From: Streptomyces noursei ATCC 11455
GTDB lineage: Bacteria; Actinomycetota; Actinomycetes; Streptomycetales; Streptomycetaceae
DNA length: 64,000 nucleotides
Reading direction: 5' to 3'
Assembly: GCF_001704275.1 (NCBI RefSeq)
Contig: NZ_CP011533.1
Span: 9,548,001-9,612,000, forward strand
The position numbers and the translations under genes were made by a program. Shown here one piece after another: positions 53,037 through 61,354 of this stretch (position 1 is the first letter of the stretch; every line of letters begins with the position of its first letter). The notes below the pieces were generated by a model. That model saw only the letters and a list, made by a program, of their open reading frames with translations, was not told the DNA's origin and ran no database searches.

Positions 53037-53980
53037 CTAGGCCGAGGCCGGGACCTTCACGACGGCCTGGTGGATGGCGTCGGTGATGGTCATCCCGACC
53101 GAGTACGACAGCCACCGCCCCCGCCGGGTGAGCCAGGCGACGAACTCGTGGGTACCGCCGCCAGAATCGGTGCGGATCAGGGTCTGGCGCCCCTGCCGGA
53201 GCCGTTTCGGCAACTGGGCCAGGGCCAGTTTCGCGGCCTCGATGTGGTCGGCGGCGGTGTTGGAGCCCGCGTTGCCGGGCCGCAGCAGGCCCACGACCGG
53301 CTCACCGGACCCGCCCCGGCCGTGGTCGACGAACCCCATCAGCGGGTGGTGCCCGAACGTCTTCTTCCAGGTCGCGGCGGCGTCCTGCTTCTCGGAGTGG
53401 GCGATGACGAGGACGCCGTCGATGTCCACGATCACCTGCCCGCCCGCGTTTGGCGCCGACTGGCCGGCCAACTTCCAGACGTGTTCGCGTACTTCGGCGC
53501 GGGCCGTGCGCAGTGCGGTCAGGGCCCGCTTCCCACCCCGGGCGAGCGTGTCGATGAGTCGGGAGACGGTCGGGTCGGAGGCCACCGGCCCGAACACAGT
53601 GGGCTCCGCCCGCAGCATGCCCACGTCGGCCAGACAGTCCCCGCCCAGCGCGACCGTGAGGGCGACGTCCAGGAGGACCTTCCCCGGGTCATGGACGGCC
53701 CGCTGCTTGCGCCACGGGGCGAGTGCCGCCGATATCGCCGCATCCAGGCCGGTCTTGCGGACCGTCTCGACCAGCAGCACCGCACCGGCCTGCGAAACCA
53801 CTGCGCGACCGCCGCCCTCAACGCGGACACGCGGGTAGGACCCGATACGCTTCTTCACCTGGAAAGTGCCTCCGACGGTGGCGGGAACAAGGACCTCAGC
53901 AATCCTCATTCTCGCTGGTCAGAGGCACTTTCTGCTTTCTTGATCACCAGCCGGACAGCCCACCTCGTGAAAGCGCGAGG

Positions 53981-54872
53981 CTAGGCGGGGAGGATTCGTA
54001 ATTGGGACCACATATAGGGTTACTGTGAAAGTCGTGGACGGCGGTGGCCGCGAGAATGCCAGAATTACCTACTTTACCACTCTAGCCCCAAAGAAAGTCA
54101 ACAGAATAGATGTCTTGCCTGGGGAAGAGGTAATCGTAGGAATTGGGCAACCCGTCTCTCTGGCTTTTGATTACCCCGTCAAAAATAAAGCGGCGGTTGA
54201 ACGCAAGCTCAAAGTTTCGGATAGTAGCAATACGGAAGGGTCATGGGGTTGGGTCACTGAACCCATAACTGGCCGTGAACGCGTCGATTGGAGACCCAAG
54301 ACGTACTGGGCCTCCGGCACTAAGGTCACCCTCGACGCTGACCTCAACGGCGTCGACACCGGAAACGGACGCTATCTTACACACCCCTACTCCACTGCTT
54401 TCGCTATCGGGCCCAGTCATATAGCGAAGGTCGACCTCAATGCCCACACCCTTACGCTAATCAGCGATAGTCATAAGGTAAAGACTATCCCTGTAACCGG
54501 CGGCGACGCGAACCATCGAACCTGGAGTGGGAAGATGACGCTCATGTCGAAAGAAGACGCCATCCGCATGAGCTCCCAGAGCATTGGCCTAGGGAAAGAG
54601 TATGACTTCATGGTGCAGCGCTCCATGCGTATGACTGTCTCGGGAACCTATGCCCATCAGGCTGAATGGGCTGAAGCGACATTGGAATCACCAATACCAG
54701 TCATGGCTGCCTTGGGATGACGACCAAAGACGCCATTTGGTTCTACGGCCAGGCTCAAGTCGGTGACGTCTTTGAAGTAAACAATGGCAAAGAGAGAGTA
54801 GGTCCTGGTAACGGATTTGGAGAATGGAACCTGTCCTGGAACGATTGGCAGGGTAAGTCCGCTCTGCGCTGA
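53981..54872 (+). pseudogene. L,D-transpeptidase, 5'-truncated and frameshifted
   Basis: The Ig-like domain (YFTTLAPKKVNRIDVLPGEE) and YkuD domain (HTLTLISDSHKVKTIPVTGG) are clear. The sequence then goes VSGTYAHQAEWAEATLE to a stop at 54720. One missing G near 54690 shifts the frame; restoring it gives SHGCLGM, the catalytic cysteine motif, and KERVGPGNGFGEWNLSW to TGA 54870-54872. The 5' end is lost at the IS1380 border. L,D-transpeptidases cross-link peptidoglycan through 3-3 bonds. AT-rich for this genus. Confidence 0.88.
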
Positions 54873-54972
54873 CAAAACCTCACTGCCGACCTGGTACTCC
54901 TGAAGACGGAGGGGGCTTGTGGTCTTGGCGGCGAGGGCGAAGCGGGTGAACGCCTCAGGAGTGCTGGTGAAA

Positions 54973-55515
54973 TCACTTGGGGGGATCCGCCACGTTCTTG
55001 GCAGGCGAAGGTGTCGAGTTCCCGAGTTGCCTTCGATGCGAGCTCATCAACCTGCTGCCGCTGGATCTATGATGTATCGCAGCTGGCTGACTAAAAGCAA
55101 ATATAATGCCTGTAGACCGAGATAACTCACAGGAGTTCCCGAAAGTATTTTCGTACGAAACCTTCTTTCCGTTCCACCACCCTTGGGCGGTTACCGTTAT
55201 TGGGCTGTATATGTCAGGGCACATTCCTCTTGGGTTGATGTTGACCTTTTTAATGTTTCCATCTGCGGCCGTTAAAGCCTTGCAGGCTTGCTCACCGTGT
55301 GGATGTGTTCCTCGAGCGGGGTTGCAAAGTAACACTGCAAACTCACTCGGTGCTGGAGTGGGGTTGATGCCGGCCCGAGTGCTTGTTAGCACCAGGGCGG
55401 TGATAGGTCGGTTACCGAAATCAGTGACTGATCCATTAGCTGGCGTGCAGGGTGATTGCAGTAACGCAGTAAGTGCGGCAGTTATGGAGGTGACAAGAAA
55501 AGCGTAAGTGATCAT
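54973..55515 (-). CDS. Subtilisin-inhibitor-like (SSI) secreted protease inhibitor
   Basis: A signal peptide (residues 1-20) leads to an SSI fold with the family's four cysteines C64, C78, C99, C129 and signatures LLCNPARGTHPHGEQAC, GMCPDIYSPITVTAQG and VSYENTFGNSC. The reactive-site P1 residue is Asp101 (CPD-IY), unlike the usual Met, Lys or Arg. SSI proteins normally end at FAF-stop; here GCTTTTAGT lacks one T that would make TTT-TAG, so the protein runs about 39 residues too long. The inhibitor core should be unaffected. Confidence 0.85.
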   Translation of the reverse strand: MITYAFLVTSITAALTALLQSPCTPANGSVTDFGNRPITALVLTSTRAGINPTPAPSEFAVLLCNPARGTHPHGEQACKALTAADGNIKKVNINPRGMCPDIYSPITVTAQGWWNGKKVSYENTFGNSCELSRSTGIIFAFSQPAAIHHRSSGSRLMSSHRRQLGNSTPSPAKNVADPPK

Positions 55516-55558
55516 GATGGGTGGCCTTTCCTGCAGTGCCGGGGTGTGAGTTTGATTG

Positions 55559-55767
55559 GACCTCTTTCATCTTGTGTGAGGAGGGTGAAAGGCACAGGTC
55601 AGAGGGGTAACGTGACGGGGCGAGGCTCCTGGTCGTTGCTGGTGTTTTCTACGCACCGGGCTTTGCCCGAGGAGCCTCTCGAGCCATGCTCGATGCCGTC
55701 CTTGCACGTCATGATGATCTGCGCTTCGACGATGCGGACTGGGACGGTGTCGAGGCCGGACAGGCAG
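55559..55767 (+). mobile_element. IS5 type-2-like left-end remnant with start of transposase
   Basis: GACCTCTTTCATCTTGTG, then GGTCAGAGGGG and CTCCTGGTCGTTGCTG, align with the left region of the type-2 IS5. An ATG at 55686 opens MLDAVLARHDDLRFDDADWD, matching MLD at the same place but diverging afterwards. Cut at 55768 by an ISAs1. Confidence 0.6.
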
Positions 55768-57100
55768 CAGGGCCGTTCCAAAGTGCTGTGTGATTGGTGT
55801 AGTTGCTGGTCAGGGAGTGATTCCGAGGAGGTCGAGGGGGCGGGTGATGGGGTGGTAGGACATCTCGCGGAGGCCGGCTGCGATGTTGGTGTGGTCGTGG
55901 TCCCTGAGGGTGTTGATGGCGAGGTTGCGCAGGGCGGCCATGTTCTCGGGTCCGTGGCCGGTGCGGATCTTCGAGGCGTCCTCGGCGAAGGCGGTGTCAC
56001 GGACATGATGGAGCCGGTTCTCGATCAGCCAGTGTGATCTGATCAGTCGGGCGATCCTTTCGGGTGATGCCTGCCGGCTGGTGAGGTCAGTGATCACGTA
56101 GAGGGTCTCGCGGGTGCGCTTTCCACTTCGAAGGACGGTGCGGTGTCGGGTGATCCTCACGGCCTGTGCGGTGTACGGAAAATCCAGGTCATCGATGGTA
56201 AGCGCCGGGATGACCCGTGTCTCGTGGCGGCCGTGGCCTTCACCGCGGTCGTAGAATTTCGCGGTCGCCCGCTCCAGGGCAGAGCTCGCAGACGCTGGTG
56301 GAGGGCGGGCTGGTTCTTCTTCACGGTCAATGCGTAGTGGGCCTTCTTGACCTCGACGAGGAGGCGAGCGTGACCACGCTGGGTGTGCAGAGCATCGGCG
56401 GTCACCACGGTCTCAGTCAGGTCGAACGGCTCCAACAGGGCTGCGAAGCAGGTGATTTCGTTGGTCTTGTCCGGGACCCGCAACTGGGTGACGATGCGGC
56501 CGTCGATGGTCATGGCAGCCAGCAGATGTGCGGCAGGCGTGTCCCTGCAGCGGGAGCCGCGGGCGCTCTTGCCGTCCACCGCCAGTGACGCGGCTCCGGA
56601 CGGATCGCTGCCGATCAGGTCTGCCAGACCGCCTGGGCAGACGGTGGCCACGACCCGGCGGATCGTTGACCTGCTGGGGGTGATGCGCACGTTCAGCGAG
56701 ATCAGCAGCCGTGCGCCGAGTCGGGCCAGGGTCTCTTGGGGGGCATTACGGGCCCACTGCCCGATCGCGGTGTACGACCGTGCGCCGGCCACGACGGCCA
56801 AGGCCGCGACCAGTAGTACCACCACGAACGGGTGACGCCTGCCACGACGCTGGCGTGGGTCCGGCAACCTGACCAGCCGCTCCGCCAACGGCAGGCCCGA
56901 ACACCCCGACAGCGAGACGGACTTGACCAAGCAAACAGTGGCAGACTGACGGCACATCGGGGCTCCGGTTCAGGACGACGACTTGGTAGGTCATCCGTCC
57001 TCAACCAGAGCCTCGATGCCTTCGACACGGCCCCACCCAGACCGTCACCACGCTGCGACCAGCACATCCACATGATCACCATGACTTTGGAACGGCCCTG
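55768..57100 (-). mobile_element. ISAs1-family element, third type
   Basis: Ends CAGGGCCGTTCCAAAGT (55768) and ACTTTGGAACGGCCCTG (57084-57100) are perfect inverted repeats. An IS1182 follows directly, and beyond it an inverted partial copy of this ISAs1 (59070-59429). Confidence 0.85.
55810..56957 (-). pseudogene. ISAs1-family transposase, frameshifted
   Basis: From ATG 56957 (MCRQSATVCLVKS) it encodes LAVDGKSARGSR and VTADALHTQRGHARLLVEV. The frame breaks near 56275 (CTCCAGGGCAG) and resumes with VRITRHRTVLRSGKRTRE, HWLIENRLHHVRDTAFAED. One lost base explains the break. Confidence 0.87.
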
Positions 57101-57190
57101 GACTCTGCTGCGCAATTCGCTGTGGGGCAGTGGGTGTTGGCGAGATGATTGCCCTGGTGGTCGTTTTCTTGTCGTGCGGCCGCTGGGGAG

Positions 57191-59044
57191 ATGATGCGGA
57201 TGTCGTTGCGGGTGAAGGGGCTGCCGGAGATTCCGGAGCAGACTGTTGTGGTGGCCCGGGCGGCGTTCCCGAAGGGGAGCCTGGCGATGCGGGTGCGGGA
57301 CCGCTTGGCGGAGGTCTTCGCCGACGAGCCGTTCACCGGTGCCTCGGGGTCCGTGGTGCCCCGGGGATGGCGCCGGCGGTGCTGTCGCTGGTCACGGTGC
57401 TTCAGTTCGCCGAGAACCTGACCGACCGGCAGGCTGCCGCGATGGCCGTCCGTGCGATCGATTGGAAGTACGCGATCGGGGCGGAGTTGACCGATACCGG
57501 CTTCGACCCCAGCGTGCTGGCCCGCTTCCGCGGTCGGTTGGCCGGGCACGGCCTGGAGCGACTGGTGTTCGACCGGCTGGTGGACCACTGCCGCGATGCC
57601 GCCCTGGTCGGTGCCGGTGGCAAACAGCGCACCGACTCCACCCATGTCATCTCCGCGGTGCGGGATCTGAATCGGCTGGAGCTGGCCGGGGAGAGCGTGC
57701 GGGCCGCGCTGGAGGCGCTGACGGTCGCGGCCCCGACCTGGCTGGCCAGCCAGATCAATGTCGCCGAGTTCGCCCACCGCTACGGACCGAGGATCAACGG
57801 CTGGACCATGCCCTCGTCCCAGGCCAAACGGGACCACCTGGCGCAGCTGTTCGCACAGGACGGCTACGCGATCGTGCGGGCCGCCTACGATGCCGGCGCC
57901 CCGATATGGATTCGTGAGGTCGAGGCGGTGCAGATCCTGCGGCAGGTGCTGGTGCAGACCTACTACCAGCGCACCGACAGCCGGGGCGGGAGGCGATCAC
58001 CAAGCGGGACACCGACCAGGGGGCGTCCCGCCCGGCAGATTACGCCTGGCCTCTCCCTACGACCCCGACGCACGCTGGGCGGCCAAGGGCGAGGAGTTGT
58101 TCTGGTGCGGCTACAAGATCCATCTCACCGAGAGCTGCGACACTCCTCCCGAAGCCGAAGCCGAAGCCGAAGCCGAAGCCGAAGCCGAAGCCGAAGCCGA
58201 AGCCGAAGCCGAAGCCGAAGCCGAAGCCGAAGCCGAAGCCGAAGCCGAAGCCGAAGCCGAAGCCGAAGCCGAAGCCGAAGCCGAAGCCGAAGCCGAAGCC
58301 GGACGGCGTGCCGGACCGCGGCCGAACCTGATCACGGACGTGCACACCACCGACGCGACCGTGCCGGATGTGAAGGCCACCACCGGCATCCAGCAGCGCT
58401 TGGCCGAGCGCAACCTCGCCCCGGGCGAGCACTACCTCGATGCCGGCTACCCCTCGGCTGACCTGGTCACCGCAGCCGCGAAGAACGGCATCACCATGAT
58501 CACCCCGCTGATGGCCGACCACTCCCCGCAAGCCAAGGCCGGTGCCGGATACGCCAAGGGTGAGTTCCGCATCGACTGGAAGTCCCGAACCGTCTGCTGT
58601 CCCGAAGGATCCACCAGCATCGGCTGGCATCCCGTCACCCAGCACGGACACGACGCCATCGTCGTCGAGTTCGACCGATGGGACTGCCGGGCCTGCCCCG
58701 CACAGAAACGATGCACCACCTCGGCCCGCGGCTCCCGCATGCTCACCCTCCGCCCGAAAGAAGCCCACGACACCCTCACCCGAGCCCGCACCGAACAGAA
58801 GACCAAGACCTGGAAGGACACATACGCGCTGAGGGCGGGTATCGAGGGCACGATCAACCAGACCCTGGACGTCACCGGCCTGCGTAGGGCCCGCTACCGC
58901 GGCCTGCCGAAAGTCCGCCTCCAGCACGCCTTCTCCGCCACCGCAATCAACGTGGTGCGGCTGGACGCCTACTGGACCGACCAACCCCTCGGCCGCCAAC
59001 GCACCAGCCGCCTCGAACGCCTCGCCTACCAACTCACCACATAG
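57191..59044 (+). pseudogene. IS1182-family transposase, frameshifted, with a long repeat
   Basis: The N-terminal part (FPKGSLAMRVRDRLAEVFAD) breaks near 57345. The middle (LTDRQAAAMAVRAIDWKYAI, GKQRTDSTHVISAVRDLNRL) breaks again near 57985-58020. The C-terminal frame carries YDPDARWAAKGEELFWCGYK, DAGYPSADLV, CPAQKRCTTSARGSRML and RAGIEGTINQTLDVTGLRRA. A (GAAGCC)25 tract sits in the core just after the WCGYKIHLTE motif. It cannot make a normal transposase. Confidence 0.87.
58151..58300. repeat. Hexanucleotide microsatellite, (GAAGCC)25
   Basis: Twenty-five perfect GAAGCC units (150 bp) without a visible mismatch, encoding alternating Glu-Ala in the transposase frame. The 6-base unit preserves frame on slippage. 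Confidence 0.98.
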
Positions 59045-59069
59045 ACCTCACCAATTGCGCAGCAGAGTC

Positions 59070-59429
59070 CAGGGCCGTTCCAAAGTCATGGTGATCATGT
59101 GGATGTGCTGGTCGCAGCGTGGTGACGGTCTGGGTGGGGCCGTGTCGAAGGCATCGAGGCTCTGGTTGAGGACGGATGACCTACCAAGTCGTCGTCCTGA
59201 ACCGGAGCCCCGATGTGCCGTCAGTCTGCCACTGTTTGCTTGGTCAAGTCCGTCTCGCTGTCGGGGTGTTCGGGCCTGCCGTTGGCGGAGCGGCTGGTCA
59301 GGTTGCCGGACCCACGCCAGCGTCGTGGCAGGCGTCACCCGTTCGTGGTGGTACTACTGGTCGCGGCCTTGGCCGTCGTGGCCGGCGCACGGTCGTACAC
59401 CGCGATCGGGCAGTGGGCCCGTAGCCGCG
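59070..59429 (+). mobile_element. ISAs1 5' fragment, inverted copy of 56741-57100
   Basis: Starts CAGGGCCGTTCCAAAGTCATG and encodes the first 70-odd residues of the ISAs1 transposase (MCRQSATVCLVKSVSLSGCS from 59213), cut after IGQWAR. It mirrors the end of the ISAs1 on the other side of the IS1182. Confidence 0.85.
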
Positions 59430-59493
59430 TTGATCGCGTTCTGGGCAGGTCAGGGGCGCTTCAGCCCCACTTGCACTCTCGACGCAAGCGCTA

Positions 59494-61249
59494 AGGGCTT
59501 GCCGATCAATAACTCGCCGTCTTGATCTCTGATGGGCAGGTGATGCCTGCCGCCGCTGCGAAAGCCTGGAGGTCTTCGAGGGCGGCGAGACGGGTGTCGG
59601 CGGGATGAACGGTGTATCCGGCGGTGTCGAGGAGCTGGCGGATGTCGCGGATGCGCCGGTTGATGGTTTCGGGTGTGACGGTGAAGAGGCGGGCGACGGT
59701 GACCTGCGGGAGCCCGTGCCGGTAGTGGAGGAGGGCGGCCAGTAGGCGGTCGGCGAGGGTGAGGATGGGACGACGGCCTGTCAGGGGGCCACCCTTGATG
59801 CGGGGTCGGTGGCCACGCCGCTTGTCCAGGTGCGTTTCCCGCTGCTCCTCATGGAGGGCGGTGAGTGTGGAGATCAGCGCATCCCACTCGGCGGGCGGCA
59901 GTCCGGTCAGGGCCGGGTGGCACAGCCAGGCAAGGTCGGGACTGGGCTGATCGAACGGGTCCGGGACATCACTGACCTGGGCATACGGCTCGGGTCGGAG
60001 ACTGTAGTTCCAGTCGCCGTGCCAGGCATGACGGTCCAGCGGCAAGGCTGCCATCTGCCGGTCGCCGATGCGGACACCGGTTTCATAGGTGGCGGTGTCG
60101 AGTTCGGAGCGGATGGTCAGGCCGGTGCGGGTGGTGGTCGCCGCGATGCTGTTCACGATGACTTCGTGGCTGGTCAGGGGCTTGCCTCGCCAGTTCATGG
60201 TGATGTGGGAGAACAGCCGGTGTTCCACTTTGTTCCATTTTGATGTGCCTGGAGGATAGTGACACACGGCGATCTCCAGGCCCGTCTCCAGGGCCAGCGC
60301 GGCGAGTTCGGCCTTCCAGGCACGGGTGCGATAGCCGTTGGAGCCGCCCGCGTCCGCAGTGATCAGCAGGCGGCCTGAGCGCGGGTACGCGGCGCGGCCC
60401 ACCGCGTGCCACCAGCGGCGCAACGTCTGGACGGCGAAGGCGGCGGTGTCGTGGTCGGTGCCGACGCTGACCCAGCCAGCATCCGCGGCCAGGTCGTAGA
60501 TCCCGTATGGGATCGCCTTGCCCAGGTCGGCGTCGGGAAAGTCATGGGTACGGACCCGGACCGGATCGCCTTCACGACACCACTGGCGGCCGGCGTTCTT
60601 GTAGTTGCCCACCAACTCTTTCTTCTTCGTGTCCACGCTGACCACCGGATCTCCGGCTGCCTGGAACTGTTTGGCCTGCTCGTTGATGTAGCGGAACTGT
60701 GCGTCCCGGTCCGGGTGCTGGGCGCCCTCGATGGTCTTGGCGTTGCCCTGGAGGCTGAAGCCCTCCTCCCGCAGCAGCACGGCAACCGTGTCCGCCGAGA
60801 CCCGATGGCCCTGCCGCGTCAGCTCGGCCGCCAGGTGCCGGGTCGACTTCACCGTCCAGCGCAGCGGCGACATCGGATCCCCACGCATGTCCGGCTCGAC
60901 CAGGGCCAGCAGCGCGGGCCGCAGCCCCTGATCGAGATCGACCGCGCGCTTGCGCCCGCCGCCCTCCCGACGGACACGTCCCAACGGTGCCTGGCCGGAC
61001 TCAAGTTCTCTCACGCCGCGCGAAACGGTGCCCTCCCGGACCCCGGCCGCGCGGGCGACGAGCTTGATCCCGCCGTGTCCCAGTGACCGTGCTTCTGCTC
61101 CTATAGCCAGCCGCCGTTGACGCTCGTCGAGATGCGGGAACAGCGTCTCGAACTTCGCGGTCAGTGCGGCTTCGATCCCCTCCGGTCTCCCCATACCACA
61201 ACAACGAGCCTCGAAGCCGGAAGCGACGGCTTGTTTCCCGGCAAGCCCT
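59494..61249 (-). mobile_element. ISAzo13-like element, copy 2
   Basis: Ends AGGGCTTGCCG (59494-59504) and CGGCAAGCCCT (61239-61249), as in copy 1 at 34983. The interior looks identical over the whole length. Confidence 0.78.
59506..61194 (-). CDS. ISAzo13-family transposase (562 aa), copy 2
   Basis: Same protein as at 34995-36683, with SVDTKKKELVGNYKNAG, ITADAGGSNGYRTRAWK and SKWNKVEHRLF intact. I see no amino-acid difference between the copies, so one derives from the other recently or gene conversion keeps them alike. Confidence 0.9.
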   Translation of the reverse strand: MGRPEGIEAALTAKFETLFPHLDERQRRLAIGAEARSLGHGGIKLVARAAGVREGTVSRGVRELESGQAPLGRVRREGGGRKRAVDLDQGLRPALLALVEPDMRGDPMSPLRWTVKSTRHLAAELTRQGHRVSADTVAVLLREEGFSLQGNAKTIEGAQHPDRDAQFRYINEQAKQFQAAGDPVVSVDTKKKELVGNYKNAGRQWCREGDPVRVRTHDFPDADLGKAIPYGIYDLAADAGWVSVGTDHDTAAFAVQTLRRWWHAVGRAAYPRSGRLLITADAGGSNGYRTRAWKAELAALALETGLEIAVCHYPPGTSKWNKVEHRLFSHITMNWRGKPLTSHEVIVNSIAATTTRTGLTIRSELDTATYETGVRIGDRQMAALPLDRHAWHGDWNYSLRPEPYAQVSDVPDPFDQPSPDLAWLCHPALTGLPPAEWDALISTLTALHEEQRETHLDKRRGHRPRIKGGPLTGRRPILTLADRLLAALLHYRHGLPQVTVARLFTVTPETINRRIRDIRQLLDTAGYTVHPADTRLAALEDLQAFAAAAGITCPSEIKTASY

Positions 61250-61307
61250 AACTACCCGGCTTTGGGGGAACTTCAGTGGCGGCTTGCGAGGAATCCCGCA
61301 CAGCGGT

Positions 61308-61337
61308 GCGGTCCGGGCCCGGCGAGGCTCGGACCGC
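61308..61337 (-). terminator. Terminator of the S53 peptidase gene
   Basis: GCGGTCCGGG pairs with CTCGGACCGC (one G-T pair) around a 10-base loop, 18 bp beyond the reverse-strand stop codon at 61355. Confidence 0.75.
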
Positions 61338-61354
61338 GAGAGGCGGTGTGCGCG

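Larger units (their letters stand above)
49904..53909 (-). pseudogene. IS1380-family transposase, split by nested insertions
   Basis: The N-terminal 290 residues (53909-53041: VVSQAGAVLLVETVRKTGL, GGQVIVDIDGVLVIAHSEK, LIRTDSGGGTHEFVAWL) join to the C-terminal part (50457-49904: DIRDGAWVAELAGDCLTGW, ADEAIAALELRHRQRARAEDRI, IALDLLAWMPLLALNG) once 50460-53038 is removed. The join would read GCC-TAG-ACG where relatives have Trp, so a nonsense mutation may predate the insertion and have created the CTAG target. Confidence 0.85.
49744..53980 (-). mobile_element. IS1380-family element carrying nested IS701 and IS630
   Basis: Ends CCTCGATCTTTCGTGACGG (49744) and CCTCGCGCTTTCACGAGG (inward from 53980), flanked by CTAA and CTAG. 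The transposase is split at 50458/53040 by an IS701 whose left target copy was in turn entered by an IS630. Confidence 0.85.
57101..59069 (+). mobile_element. IS1182-family element
   Basis: Perfect 17-bp ends GACTCTGCTGCGCAATT (57101-57117) and AATTGCGCAGCAGAGTC (59053-59069). Both flanks are the terminal repeat of an ISAs1 in inverted orientation. Confidence 0.85.

Noticed and set aside
58151..58300. CRISPR array
   Set aside because: The repeat unit is 6 bp without spacers and no cas genes occur in the window; no other spaced direct repeats were seen.
58111..58413. Reverse-strand frames made of Ala-Ser or Phe-Gly repeats, and a forward Arg-Ser repeat frame
   Set aside because: These are other-frame readings of the GAAGCC microsatellite; the transposase frame (Glu-Ala) is the one continuous with catalytic motifs.
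59430..59493. Short open piece between the ISAs1 fragment and the ISAzo13 element (AALIAFWAGQGRFSP)
   Set aside because: Sixty-four bases are too few to assign; it may be a leftover of a gene lost to insertions.
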